DNA of 64,000 nt from Gelatoporia subvermispora B (GCA_000320605.2 KB445795.1:557867-621866); one strand, 5' to 3'; positions 1 to 12,521 are shown, numbered from the stretch's first letter. Notes: a model not told the origin generated them from the letters alone. Program-made: numbers and translations.

Positions 1-1864
1 ACCTTGCGCTTCTAGACGTCCACGGTGACATGGTCACACACACCTCGGACTACTTTGACAAGCTGTACGAGTACGCCATCCAGATGATCAAGATTGGCAA
101 GGCATACGCCGACGATACCGAGAAGCTCCAGGTACTACCATCCTCACTTCCACGCGGGCATCCTGAGTTCCAACAGAGCATTGCAGATGCAAAAGGAGCG
201 TTTCGATGGTATTGCCTCTAAGCACCGTGACGACAGCATCGAGGATAACCTGAAGCACTTCGAGGAGATGACCAAGGGCACCGAGGAGGGTGTCCGGTGG
301 TGCCTCCGCGCGAAAATGAGCGTCGACAACCCGAACAAGGCGCTTCGCGACCCCGTTATCTATCGTTGTAACCTCCTGCCCCACCACCGTACTGGGCAAG
401 TATTATTCCGTTCGCTTCATCCGCGATGGACTGGATTAACGAGGTTTCCAGAGCCCGGTGGAAGGTGTACCCGACATACGATTTTGCCTGCCCGATCGTG
501 GATTCGATGGAGGGCGTCACGCATGCATTGCGCACCAACGAGTACCGCGACCGCAACCCTCAGTACCAGTGGATGATCGAAGCACTTAACCTGCGCACGG
601 TGAACATTTGGGACTTCAGGTGTGTATCACTCACATCGCCGACCGATCAAATGCTGACGCGAGCTCAACGCAGCCGTTTGAACTTCATCTACACCCTGCT
701 CTCGAAGCGTAAGCTGCACGAGTTCGTTGATAACGGACTTGTCCGCGGCTGGGACGACCCGAGGTTCCCTACCGTGCGCGGTACGTAGTCTGCTCGGTAT
801 TTCTTGCGTGTTTCAATTGATACATTAATCATGTAGGTATTCGCCGTCGCGGTATGACCGTTGAGGCGCTGCGCCAGTTCATGCTTGCTCAGGGCCCTTC
901 CCAAGCGATCGTCTCTCTCGAGTGGGACTCGCTCTGGACATTGAACAAGAAGGTCATCGACCCGATCGCGCCTCGCTTCTGGGCAATCTCGAAGACCGAC
1001 ATGTAAGTCAACATGACTTCGACCCCCTTCGCCTATTAATATCAATGCAGGGTTCCCGTAACCATCAACGGCGGTCCCGCCGAGCCCGAGGTCAAGTCGC
1101 AGCCGAAGCACAAGAAGAACCCCGAGGTTGGCGAGAAGCTGACTGTGTACTCGTCTCAGATCTTCGTCGAGCAGGAGGATGCCCTGTCGTTCGACGACCA
1201 GGAGGAGGTGCGTCTCCTGACCTATATGACTAACGACGCCGACTAATATCACGCATAGGTCACGCTCATGGACTGGGGCAACGCGATCGTGCGCAAGAAG
1301 ACCGTCGACGGCTCCGGCAAAATCACCGCGCTCGAGATGGACCTCCACCTCGCGGGCGACTTCCGCAAGACGAAGAAGAAAATCACATGGCTCGCGCAAA
1401 GTACGCCCGCGCACGCGCTCGCGGAGGTGACACTGCTCGACCACGACTACCTCATCACGAAGAAGAAGCTCGAGGAGGGCGACGACTGGCGCCAGTTCGT
1501 CACACCTGTCACCGAGTTCCGTGAGGACGCGCTCGCGGACGCTAACGTCCTCGCACTCAAGAACGGCGATGTCATTCAGTTCGAGCGCAAGGGGTACTAC
1601 ATCTTCGACGGCGAGAACGCTGGTCGCCGCGAGTTCATCCACATTCCGGACGGCCGCGCGTCGAGCCTTGCCAGCAAGGCTACCCCAGTTACGCCTCAGG
1701 TCGCAGCCGCGGTTGCGGGCAAGAGTGACAAGGTGGCGAAGTCAGGGCTTGAGACCCCCGTTGAGACCAAGATGTACAGCATGCCCCGGGTGTATGGCAA
1801 TGCAGACGTCGAGACCCCAGTTGACACGAAGATGTACACCACGCAGAGCGTGTATGACGCATAG
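1..1864 (+). CDS. Glutamyl-tRNA synthetase, cytosolic (5' end outside window)
   Basis: Charges tRNA-Glu with glutamate in the cytosol (class I synthetase). The window opens inside the catalytic domain, in the frame that reads [16 protein letters not shown]. The motif LLSKRKL is the KMSKS-loop equivalent, preceded by the family-typical [12 protein letters not shown] and followed by [17 protein letters not shown]. The anticodon-binding beta-barrel domain and a lysine-rich stretch follow, with a short repeated tail (ETPV-TKMY twice) before the stop at 1862-1864. Exons inferred: 1-131, 187-395, 452-619, 674-780, 837-1002, 1051-1207, 1259-1864; each junction restores the conserved frame. The intron at 396-451 starts with GC rather than GT. 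The N-terminal half, including the HIGH motif, lies outside the window. The eukaryotic-type GluRS barrel and the absence of a visible GlnRS tail make glutamyl more likely than glutaminyl. Confidence 0.95.
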
Positions 1865-2051
1865 ACCCAGCATAGGTCAGAAGATGGGCATAGTCAAATG
1901 CTGCACTGTTTCATTGAATTCGGGCATGCTTCATTTGATGTATCGCAACGCAGAATAATCATACCAAATACCTTCGAGAAATGTACGAGAGATATCGGAC
2001 AGTTCACAGCAATTGTAAGATGGAGCTTGTATCCGTGCAAGAAATGTGGCA

Positions 2052-4912
2052 TTATCGTGGTCCCCAGCTGCCCACTCTCCGGTAGAACAAAAGGTATGCA
2101 CAGCGGTCATTATGATCCAGTCCCCCGAAAACGTCCTCGTTCCGGATGTCAGAGACCAGTTCGTCATCAATGCGTATCCAACCCGGCCGTGGCCGCTCAC
2201 TGAGCCCTCGGTTGGGGTGCAATACATCGAGCGTGTAGTGCCCGCCCGACGCTGAGAGGCCGTGATGGTAGAGTACTGCGAATAGCTGGTATTTGACAGG
2301 ATGCGTGGCTTTCCGTGAGGGTGAAATAAGATCTACACCACAATCAGTATTGCATTCTCTGATCTATAAAGTGTGATTGCTACGTACCTGGCGTGACATC
2401 CAGCTCAGGCGTGAATGCGATTTGCTTCCCGACCTTGACCACATCACCGATGCTGGTATCGTACAAGAAGCGCTTGAGATGTAGCACCAAGATAGGAGGC
2501 AAGGCCTCGATGAGTGCTTGCTGGGTCGCGTCGATAATCACGCCAGGTTGTGTCGGCGATGTGATTTGCACAGGTTGCGGGTCCGATATGTGTCGCAGTG
2601 CGTCCTGGATAGTGCTGACCTGCTCCCGCTGAATATCGAGGCGCAATGATCGCCAATCCTCAACGATGACCGATTCCCGCTGGCGCGGAGCGCTGAGTGT
2701 AGATCGGAACTTGCCACCAAATATCCGGGTGATCGGTGACTCTGTTGATTTAACCTAGTACGAACGATGTTAGTTGTGTACGTTTGGGGGTCCATAGCTT
2801 CGACGCACCGTGCGAGTAAGCACTGCCCTGTTCTTCTTTCCGACTTCGTGCCAGCCCTCATCCTGCTGGGCTTCTTCACGTTCTGGCGCAGCCGGAGCCC
2901 CCGCCGATAATGAATTCGCCAAAGACAGCAACTCTTCCTCGAGCGTGTCAAGGTAGAAGCCCAGGAACTCCTCGGCATCTTCCTGATGTCCACCCTGTCA
3001 GAGGAAGCAAAATCAGCTATGCCCAATCTGGATGCCCAGAAGTACTCACGATCATGTTCGCAAATCGCTTCTTCTCCTTCATCACATCATATACATACGT
3101 CGGGATGAACGAGTCGAGCTCATCAAAGTCCTCCTCTCGCTCTTTGCCCTTCCCTCTCGATTCAGCCGGGTCAGGCACCTCGGGCAGAAACTCCTTCAGG
3201 AATTGCGTCGTCGCATCGACCAACGGGGTCGCCTGAGAGCGGTCTTTCTGTGCGCCAGCAGGGCTCGACAGGTATTTCCTGAGCTCGCTGAAGAGCTTGT
3301 GGAACGGTGGGCAGTACACCAGGATCTGCAGCACGGCATTCGCGAAGCACATGTTTCCAGTGTTTACAAGGCCCCGTGGGCGAAGTCTTGGCGGCACGGT
3401 CGCTGCTGCTGGGGTTGAATTGAGCAAGTTCATAAGTTCCTGACGGTGCGGCCGAGCTGCGCTCGCCCCGGCGCCAGCTTGTGAGGCCGTCGCTGAATCA
3501 GCAGGGATCGAGAAACCGACAACGGATGATGTGGGCAGACGGGATTTAGACGAAGATGCACCGCCATCGGAGGATTGCAGAAGGGATGCCCAAGACTTCT
3601 TGACAGGAGGCGGGGCAGGGGCGGCGGGCTGCAAGGTCGAGGGTGCAGGAGACGAAGGTGTGGCTGCAGGAGGTTCCCCAGACGAGGGTAGAGACGTGAC
3701 GGGCTCTGCCGGACTTGGCACTGACGACGCGGCTGGTGGTATCTCTGCAAATGCCGTAGCACTACTGGTAGCATCGGTAACCGCAGGCTTCTGGACGGTC
3801 TCTTCCACAGGGGATACACCCGTCATGGACACAGATGTCGTGGAAGAAAGTGGCGACCCTGGCACAGGCGTACCAGCGGCAACGGATACTGCTGGTGTTG
3901 TCTCAGTGGCAGAAGAAGACGGCACGCCAGAGTGTTGAGGGGACGCCTCGGCGTTGAGCGGAATAGCAATGCTGTCTTCGACAATGGTGACAGACTCTTC
4001 TTGTAGAACAACTACCTGTTCGACTCGCGGGGAGACAGGAGGGGACGGAAGTTCCAATGCCTTTTGCACAACATCCTCCGGCGGGTAAGCACGTGACGAG
4101 ATTATGACCCCCGGGGCACGCGAGGGATCTCCAGGTCGTCGAGACCAAATGACATAGCTCGGCGACGTGGATCCAGAACTAGCAAGGGTTGAATCAGTGC
4201 TTTGTCCGCTTTCTGACGGGGTAGACTCTCGTAGAGCGAGTGCAGTAGGTTGTGGTGAAGACTGGGTGGGGGACGGGGCGAGCTGAACATCATCAGTGAT
4301 GTTAACAACAGGCGTAGAAGCTTGAGGCAGTTCCTCAGGCTGTGGCTGTGCAGGTTGTGGTGGCAGGACGGGCGGCAGCATAGGCAGCAGTTTTGGCAGC
4401 GGGGACAACTGTTGTGCTGACCACGCATTCACATACGGGCCGTTTTGCTGTGGGGGGTACGGGGGCGAATATGGCACGTGGTGCGCGTGTTGGGAGTACT
4501 TTTGAGGGTGTGTGAACGGGCTTACCGGGGAGATGGGAGGAGACTGCATGGGTGCGGGCGGTTGCAAGTTATGGTGGTGAGGGATCGGCGGCATCGGTTG
4601 ATAGCTAGGGGGACCACCTCTGTGCGGCGCAAAGCGTCCGCGACCGGCAGCAGTCATCCGCGGAGAAGCCGGCTGATGTATTGGGACCGCATGACCATTC
4701 ATAGGCGGTACCGGATATTGGTAGTAGGGCGCTGGACCGGGACCAGGACCATACGAGAATTGTGGGGGAGGCGGCGGGGTAGAATAGTAGGACGAGGGTC
4801 CCGGATGAGAATATGGGGGATGCGGACTTGACATGTTTGCACGAAAATGTGCGTGATTCGAGATGGGGTGAGCTGCGACGAGAGATGCGTAAGCAGCTTC
4901 GCCCACAGTCAC
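2052..4912 (-). CDS. Ubiquitin carboxyl-terminal hydrolase, USP10/Ubp3 type
   Basis: Cysteine protease that removes ubiquitin; the yeast and human relatives (Ubp3, USP10) act on 40S ribosomal proteins and in ribophagy and trafficking. Exons inferred: 4912-3050, 2994-2809, 2754-2388, 2332-2052, giving 898 residues. The first ~530 residues are Pro/Ser/Thr/Gln-rich and look disordered. The Cys box GLVNTGNMCFANAVLQIL carries the catalytic cysteine. The box GGHQEDAEEFLGFYLDTL opens exon 2. The His box SASGGHYTLDVL and the end GWIRIDDELV...RCAYLLFYRRV are in exon 4 and match USP10/Ubp3. The start is taken at 4912; an in-frame ATG at 4834 (MSSPHPPYS) is equally possible. It is transcribed divergently from the coiled-coil gene and converges on GluRS with a 187-bp gap. 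I see no NTF2 or Bre5-like partner nearby. Confidence 0.93.
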
Positions 4913-5728
4913 GAGGCCATCAGCAACTCACTGTAGGTGATTTATGAACTTGAGCGAGATGTAGACTGTCTCCGTTCAAATATCATGGAGAACCTCCCAA
5001 AACGACAGCGCGAGGGTGTTTACGAGACGAGTGCGGCTCGGACTGGATTGATAGTGATCGCGTGGAGACTGGCGACTGGTTTGAGTATGCTGCGCGAGAC
5101 TGGAGGCAGATTTTTGAGTTTCAGGAGGATGCTCTGAGCGGACTGCTAGTACGGCCTTGTTCAAGGATATCAGTTCGGGTTGAAAGCAGACGAAAAACGG
5201 AGCGGGGGAAGTGGGAGGGAGGGGAAGGTCGAGGGCACGCGCTCGTCAGGCGCCCATTAATTCCAGACTCCACCCCAGTCGCAGTGCACAGCACGTGGGA
5301 CCTTTACCACTTATATGATGTATGCGCTCAATGTCGGGCCGCAACGCAAGAAATCGAGTTGCGATATTGAGGTACTTGAGGCATGCGGTTGTCAAGAATG
5401 ATAGGTCTAGGAGCTCATAATCGTGCTGAATGGACAGTTCGCAAAACTTGCAGATGCATCACATGAAGCGGTCGCGATATTAAAAAAACACTGGTCCGTT
5501 ACACGACTTTCTATACGTGAGCTGATTCCACAGCACTCACTCTATGAGCAATGCAGAGCTCATTCGTTATGCTGTCTACCGATTAATAAGGTCTGTGAGT
5601 GAGCGAATTCCTTAGATGACCGACAGACGATCAACCTTACGGTTTGAGCGCCCGTGCAATGATCGGCAAATGCGGTTGTAATAGGCGCCCATTACCTCTT
5701 CGTACTGCATGCATGTCGCGAGTGCTGT
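4913..5728. promoter_or_regulatory. Divergent promoter region between USP10-type gene and coiled-coil gene
   Basis: An 816-bp gap between two divergent start codons, so it should hold both promoters. I see AT-rich patches (for example around 5311-5320 and 5480-5490) but no convincing TATA box, repeat or RNA gene. Short open frames here look random. Confidence 0.5.
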
Positions 5729-8700
5729 ATGGCTGCTATTCAGTTCTCTATCGACGATGACCATCCTCTGGCTCTAGAACTCGCAAGTTTGCAAGGCGCA
5801 GTCGAAAGATATCAGGTGACGCCGCGGTGACGTGCCGTCTGCAAACTCCGTCACTGCTCTGTACTAACAACGCCGTCACTCGATCGTAGCATGAAGCCCA
5901 TGGCGCGTCAGTCAAGCTTCAGCGACATGCACTCGAAACCTCCCAGACTCTAGACAGGTTTCACTCCCTTGAATTGGAGAATGCGCGGCTGCGCGCAGAA
6001 GTCGATGTCCTTCGGGCACATCCTGATACCACACCGGACCCGATGTCGCACCAGGTTCAGGAGCTCACGCTGGCACTCAGGCGGCTCTCGGACAAGCTCA
6101 CGCTGACGGAAGAAGCACTCCGGGACCGCACGCACGAACTCATCGACGCTCGAAGTGACTTGGAGGCTGCGAAGGCTGCGAGCGGGACCGCACATGCGCT
6201 AGCACAGCACACGACTGCGCAGCTGGATGAGGCAAAGGCGCGCGCGAGGGAGCTTGAGCGCAAAGCGCGGGCGGCCGAGGAAGAGCGGAAGATGGCAGAC
6301 CTCGTCGTGCAGGAATACGCTGATCTCGTGCGCACGCTCGAGGGAAGAGGCAAGCCGTCCACGCCAGGATCTGTCAATTCCGTAAGCGACAGCGAGAAGA
6401 CTGGTTCGAGCGTCACCCTCGTGGACAGCCTTGCCGAGGGAAGGTCAGGGCTTCAGAAGCTTCTTGAAGAGTTCAATGGCGAGAATGAGCGACTCGGCCG
6501 GGAGATCGACAAGCTGCACGCTGACCTCGAGCTGAAAACGAGTGAACTGTCCGCAGAGCGCAAGCGCTCTGAGCACGATCGTGCCATGTTGGCCGAATGT
6601 CAAAGTCAACTCGCCGGATATGAGGCTAACGACACTACCGCTGCGAAGATGGTTTCTCGCTACATGTCAGCTCTTCTCCTCACTCATGTATCCAATCGCT
6701 GACATCTTCCTTTACAGGAAGTTTTCACAAGCGTCGACAGATGCGTTGCAGAAAGCGATGGAGAACATGAGGGTCCGCCATGCCACGACCGCCGCAACTC
6801 TTGAAGCGGAAACCGTGCAACTGCAGAAGACACTGGTCGCAGAGCGACGTCACGCGGAGAAGCTTCGTGATGCCTTAGACGAGCTCGCAGAAGACCTCTC
6901 ACGTGAGGCGTATGGTCGCAGGCGCGAGACCGCACTCAGGCTGGCATTCCTCAGCCGCGAGGAAGGCCTTGCGGAGAGCCTGCGAAGGTGGATGAGAAGG
7001 GGGAAGGAAGCTGTTGAGCGGGCGTTACCTTCCCCTGTCCTTCCAGATTCTCCTGCAGCAACCTTCCGGGATACTTTCCATCGCATCATCAAGGACGCGG
7101 AAGGCCTTCTGGACATTCTCAATGGTCAGCCAGCCCACGAGGACAATTTGCTGGCTGCAGTAGCTCGTTTAGCAGCCGCACAACATGCGGTTGCATCCTT
7201 GACACGGGAACTACATCTAGAGACGGAGAAGCGCTTGTCTTTGGCTCGCAAACTGGGTGAGGTCTATACAGATGACATACAACCAGTCTCCGTGCGAGCG
7301 CCATCAAAGCCTCGCCGATCCCCGGTGAGGCGAATTGGAGCGACTGCCAGGTCGCCGTCACCGGCATCCAAGAGCTCCCAACCATCTGAAGGGCCAGTTG
7401 ATAGTCCTGTGGACACTGACCAGGCTCAGCATGTTGCTGCACCGGATAGCACAGTGCATATTGACACTGTGTCGGTGGATACACGCACGCAACCTTCGGA
7501 TACGCCGCCTGAGGTGAATGGTAGTGCCGCGCATGTCCCTGATGTCAAAGCCGCAGGAGGTTCCTTAAAGCATGAAGATGCTTCGACTATCATTCGTCCA
7601 TTTGTCCAAGCGAACGGGTATACCAATGCTTCACCTCCACAGTGTGCTCTAGGTGCGGGCTCAGCGGCCGTCGCACTACCCGCATCAGAATCTTTGCACA
7701 CCGGTACATCCGATGCACTTATTACAATTGTTTCACCGCCCTCGCCCTTGATTTCTGATGTCCATAATGTCGCACATTCTGCACCTGCTGCGATCTCAGC
7801 TATGGTTGACACCTCTGACGGTCCTCCGCCTTCCGTTATCACGGCTGATTCCCTACTCGACCACGACCCCTCGTCATCAGATATACCCCCGACGTTGGAT
7901 CATGCTAGCGACAACAGTGTTTCACAAGCTATACTTCAGCAACCTCCTTCGACTATCGCAGAAACCAATGGAACCGCTTTCAAGGACGATACCCCTCCTA
8001 TCGATACCCATGTCCTAACGACGCCTGCGCTACCAGTAGCAGCTTCTCCATTTGCATCGCCAGCACAAACCACCTCTCAGGATGTGTCTTCTATCTCACC
8101 ATTCCCGCTTCTAGAAGATCTGGAGAAGGTTAAGCACCGCTATGACGATATGCAGCGGGCATTCCGTGATTGCCACCTTGCACTCAAGGAGCTCCGGAGG
8201 GACGTCTCTGACCTTCCTCAGACCTCGGAGCTGTCAATCGTTGTCCAACGTGCCGCAGAGCGGCTCAACGACCTGAACGAGGACACTCGAGTTGAGCTCG
8301 AGATCCGCATAGCGGACGAGGAGCGGCTAGCCGCAGGGTACATGACGCTGCTATCTGTGCCCGGGGCACTTGGCGCCGATGAAGAAGACGGGGAGGACAA
8401 TGCCTCTCTAGCCGCCTCAATGTGCGCGTTCGTTGATGGATCGGATGCGACGGTTACGCGTGCAGTGCAGCAACTGTCCCGCAAGCTCAGCGACTTGCAG
8501 CATGACATCGCTGCTCTCAAGCGCACGGCGTATGATCTCTTGTCATCCGCAGAGGATGCACCTACGACTCCGACTAAGGCGTCGTCAGGGTGGTCCTGGA
8601 CAACTGGATTGCTGACGCCGACAAGAGCTGCAAGTCCGGCGCCGCAAAGCTTCGGATCGGTCGTCACTTCATCACGTCTCCGTCACTCATCTTCATTGTC

Positions 8701-9001
8701 ACACATGAAGAGGACGTCGAGCGAATCGTCCACCGATGGCCAGGATCCATTCGTGAGTCTTGGCCTGCGCACCCCGATGCCTGCGCTGGTGTTATCTCCG
8801 CCAAGGGCGACACCGACACCTCGGGCAGCCTCCGCCATGTATATGCTGGGGTTGGGAGGACGTGGTCCTCAACTGAACTTGGGGACTGCGTCTCCGGCGC
8901 GGAGCGCCCCCAAGCCGCCGCCGGCTGTTGCGGAGCAAGAAGTGACGGACACAGAAACCGAGGATGAAGACGAGGATGATCTGGACACCGATGTAGAATA
9001 G
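5729..9001 (+). CDS. Large coiled-coil protein of unknown function
   Basis: I do not recognise this protein. The first exon, 5729-5815 (29 residues, MAAIQFSIDDDHPLALELAS), joins 5890-6665 and 6718-9001 through introns of 74 and 52 nt, giving about 1048 residues. Residues ~30-330 are a strongly charged heptad-type coiled coil (LRAEVDVLRAH, then E/K/R/L-rich runs), interrupted by one Ser/Pro patch. Residues ~340-430 look helical; ~430-640 are Pro/Ser/Thr-rich and disordered. A second helical block (LEKVKHRYDDMQRAFRDCHL) covers ~645-800. A Ser-rich segment and a very acidic end (TDTETEDEDEDDLDTDVE) close the protein. No enzyme motif, signal peptide or membrane segment is visible. It shares a divergent promoter with the deubiquitinase and lies 233 bp upstream of the Hel2-type ligase. 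A scaffold or cytoskeletal/organelle tether is a guess from architecture only. Confidence 0.85.
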
Positions 9002-9234
9002 ATATTATTTATATACGTTTGCTAGCCATCCGTTATTCTCCCCCGCACCTTACGGATGTTGATGAAGCATACAGCTCCGATTTATGGGCGCTTAGTGGCA
9101 CTGTCAGCAACATGGAGAGACTTGCCTATTTGAGAGGTTGACTGAGGCTGCGGCCCCGAGGACACCTCCAGCACCCGGTCGCGATCTGCGGTCCTCTGCA
9201 CTCAACGTACCATCATCTCATCAGAATCGCAAAC

Positions 9235-11764
9235 ATGGCTACTGGAACTACCACTCAGACGCGTGCAGCTGGACAGGCGCAGCGTGGACGCAGCCGCAGG
9301 GGGAACAAGGGCCGTGGCGCGGGCGCAGGAGCGCAGTCTCGGAACGAAGGCAGCAAGGACCCGAACGCAGCTAACGCCGACCAAAAGCAGGGTCAGGTTG
9401 CGGTAGAAGATATGGAAGACGCATCCAAGGCCTCAGAGGCGGACGACGGCAATCTGTGCTGGATCTGTGCGGAACCCGTCAAGTACTGGTCAGTCTCCGA
9501 GTGTAACCACCGAACGTGCCATGTCTGTGCTCTCCGGCTCCGAGCGCTGTACAAAAAGCTGGAGTGCACATTCTGTAAGGTACGTCCTGACATTGAGATC
9601 GCTTAGTTGGTGACCGTATCTAATCTTCTGGCCTTTCCTCAGGAATCGCAACCTTCCGTCATTTTCACTTCCTCGCCAGACGCACTATGGTCGTCCTACA
9701 CTCCGGACACGATCCCGTACAAGGATCCCAAATTATCCATATCATTTGAGACCCAGGAGATGATGGAGGAAACGCTTATCCTTCTGCGCTTCAACTGTCC
9801 GGATTCTAATTGCGACTATATTGGCAATGGGTGGAGTGACTTGAAGCTACACACGCGTGCAACTCACGGAAAATTGATGTGGTAAGTGTCAATTACTTAA
9901 GAATCATGATTTCGTGGATGACGCTGCACCCAGCGACCTTTGCATCAAAGTCAAGAAAGTCTTCGCACATGAGCATGCACTCTACCCGCCGAATATCCTA
10001 CCTCATCACCTTCCATCCATGCTCCGCTCGCAATCCTCAAAGCCGAAAGAGCAGATTGAGGGTGGTGTCCATCCTCTTTGCGAATTCTGCAAAGAATGTT
10101 TCTTTGGAGACGATGAGCTCTACGCTCACATGCGGGAACGACACGAAGATTGCTTCATCTGTAAACGAAACGAGGTCCGAGACCAATAGTGAGTTCGTCC
10201 CCACTCTTTTTTTGTTAATTTGCTGAGTGCGGCCGCAGCTTCAGGGACTATAACGCTTTGGTGAGTCATGAGGAGATCGTATGTGAGGAGCGCATAACTC
10301 AAGTATCGCAGGAGCAACACTTCATGCATGCCCACCACCCGTGCACACAATCCCAATGTCTCGCGCGCAAATTCGTTGTCTTCGGCTCACCGATCGACCT
10401 CAAAGCGCACATGGTAGAAGAGCATGGTGCAGAAATGTCATCACGTGATAAAAAGGATGTCCGACGTGTCCAAGCCGAATTTGAATTCGAGGAAGTCGGA
10501 GGCGGGCATCGGCGCGGACGTCGCGATCGAGGCGACAGAGAGAGAGACCGCGATCCTCCTCCGCACGTCGCTGCGCCGCCTGGCCCCTCTCGAGCAGCTA
10601 CCGCCGGTTCTCGAAGGAGAGAGGCGTTTGGCGGCAACCTGACGGCAGAAGGCCCCACTACTCCCGCAGCCGCAACTCCGAATCTCAGCAGAGGACCCAG
10701 TCGGCGGCAATCTCCTTCGCCCGAAGGCGACCCGTCATTTGCAGAGTGAGACTCCAGTATGGGATTTGCTAGATCTCTCCAGTTGACAGTCATCACAGGA
10801 GACAAGCTGCTCTGATGATGCGGCTCAACTCGTTAGCACCCAACCCTGCAGCGGCGGCAGCTGCTGTCAACGCTGCAGTTCGCTCCTACCGTTCATCCGA
10901 GTCTGCTGCACGGGACTTGATCTTGACTGTCTGGAATATCTTGGATCGCAACCTCGATGGGTCGGCCAGCATTGTCAACGTACTGGTGGACCTTGTAGAT
11001 GAAGATGACAAGAAAAGAGATCTACTAGCAGCCTGGAATGGTTTCAAAGTCGAAGTAGGTTTTCATCTATGGTACTGATGCAAGGAGTTGATAAACCCTC
11101 GGTGTAGCAACGCGGCCAATTCCCCGAACTGGTACCCACCACAACAGGAACAGGATGGTCAGGAATTGCTAGTGGAAGGGTTCTGAACGCAAAGCAGTCT
11201 ACTTTCGCTCGTAACTCGACCCAATCGTCTAGACAAGTCTTGGACCGGGTTGCACGGGCCGCGGCTTCGTCGTCCCCAGGACCGTCTACACCTCCCGTAC
11301 GGGCTCAAGAGCGCTTCCCACCTCTGCAGTCCACTGCATCATCCTCGGCTTCACCAGCGTTCCGTCAATCGCAGCGTGCAACTCCTTGGGCGTCCACCGC
11401 GTCCGCGCCTACTGTGGTCAGGGGACCAACGTCTGTTCCGGGCCCTGCTGTTGCTCAGAGGCGTGCATCGCCCGCGCCAGTCTTAACGAGCGCCGCCTTC
11501 CCTGAGCTGCCCAGTGCGGCCCCGATCCGTGCACCCAGGGCAGCCATCGGCGGGAACAAGTCTCTGCAGAACATCCTAGGAAGCGCAGCGCCCGCGATGC
11601 CTGCATGGCAAAGTAGTAATGGTGGGGAAGGGAATGAAGCACCTGCACCGGGAGACGGCCAAGGAGAGCAGGAGGCTCTGCGAGAAGGCAGCGGAGGTAA
11701 GAAGAAGGGTAAGCAAAAGCAAAAGCAGACATTATTCACACTCGGGTCTTTCCCGACGTCATGA
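9235..11764 (+). CDS. RING E3 ubiquitin ligase ZNF598/Hel2 type
   Basis: Recognises collided ribosomes and ubiquitinates 40S proteins to start ribosome-associated quality control (known for Hel2 and ZNF598). The RING is NLCWICAEPVKYWSVSECNH...CHVCALRLRALY...CTFCK, residues ~77-115. It is followed by the family's C2H2-type fingers: CPDSNCDYIGNGWSDLKLH, then CDLCIKVKKVFAHEH, then CEFCKECFFGDDELYAHMRERHEDCFICKR, then CLARKFVVFGSPIDLKAHM. The C-terminal half is Arg/Ser/Pro/Ala-rich and ends in a lysine-rich patch (KKKGKQKQKQ). Exons inferred: 9235-9579, 9643-9881, 9934-10188, 10239-10260 (22 nt), 10312-10745, 10799-11054, 11108-11764; total 735 residues. The short N-terminal GRSRRGNKGRG stretch is basic, fitting rRNA or ribosome contact (inference). 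The USP10-type gene lies about 4.3 kb upstream. Confidence 0.95.
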
Positions 11765-12091
11765 TAGAGACATGTATTCGCATAGGAATGATGTGAGAGC
11801 GGCTTCCGTGACCGTGGCCCTGCCGTCAATATAAATTTGTAGTCTTGTTCTCTCACTGAAGTGCTGCTTTTGTGGCGGCTAGATTGCCGGTTAGCCTGCT
11901 GACCTAGTGCTGTGAATTCGGAGTTACGCAAGTGTCTCCGCATCAGCCGGCATGCGAAAGCGAGTATAAAGTGTGAATAGCTAATGAGACAGATATATGC
12001 ACAACACTAACCAAACGCTCCCGAGGTTAGTGGCATGCTTCCTATATGGGGTCGCCTTACTCACCAGCAACGAAACCCTGAATGCCCAAGT
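11765..12091. other. Convergent 3' gap
   Basis: Space between the convergent Hel2-type and mL54 genes. It must carry both 3' UTRs; no repeat or RNA gene is seen. Confidence 0.5.
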
Positions 12092-12521
12092 CTACTGTGT
12101 CTTCATGAAGTTTTGTTCTCGTATCCGCTGCCGTCTTTCCTTGCGTAGTGCGTACTTTTCCGCCTGTCCACCTGGACCATCATCCGGAATTACTCGCGGC
12201 TGGGTGGCCGTCCAAAGCCAGTCTGGATACTGGTCATCCGCAAGCGCAAGAACAGGAGGCTGACCCTTGAGGTAATTGACGCCTTCCAGAACCGTGTTTT
12301 CGAGACATGAGGATTTCAAGGCAAGCCCTGTGACAAGGAACGGTGCATCAGCATAAAATGCAGATCGAAATTTCGCTCGTTTGCCGACCTGGTACCGCCT
12401 TCCCTTCTGCACTAGGCGCCTTTCCAGCCTCAGCTTTCGCGTTTGAGCTGGCAAAACATCGCCAAAGAGAATGGATGGTATCAGGACGTGGTGGCCTCCG
12501 CAAGACCCGAAGGAGAGACAT
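12092..12521 (-). CDS. Mitochondrial ribosomal protein mL54 (yeast Mrpl37)
   Basis: Component of the mitochondrial large ribosomal subunit. The second exon gives KSSCLENTVLEGVNYLKG, then PVLALADDQYPDWLW, then a basic helix ending NFMKTQ. This is the mL54 signature of a Cys, G-x-NYLKG and D-x-YP-x-WLW. Exon 1 (12521-12389) encodes an Arg-rich, acid-free presequence, MSLLRVLRRPPRPDTIHS, fitting mitochondrial import. It joins exon 2 (12327-12092) across 61 nt. The phase only works with the weak donor GTCGGC at 12388; the stronger-looking GTACCA at 12395 would shift the frame to an early stop. The total is about 122 residues, normal for the family. An upstream in-frame ATG at 12674 exists, but its extra residues look like 5' UTR. 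Confidence 0.88.
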
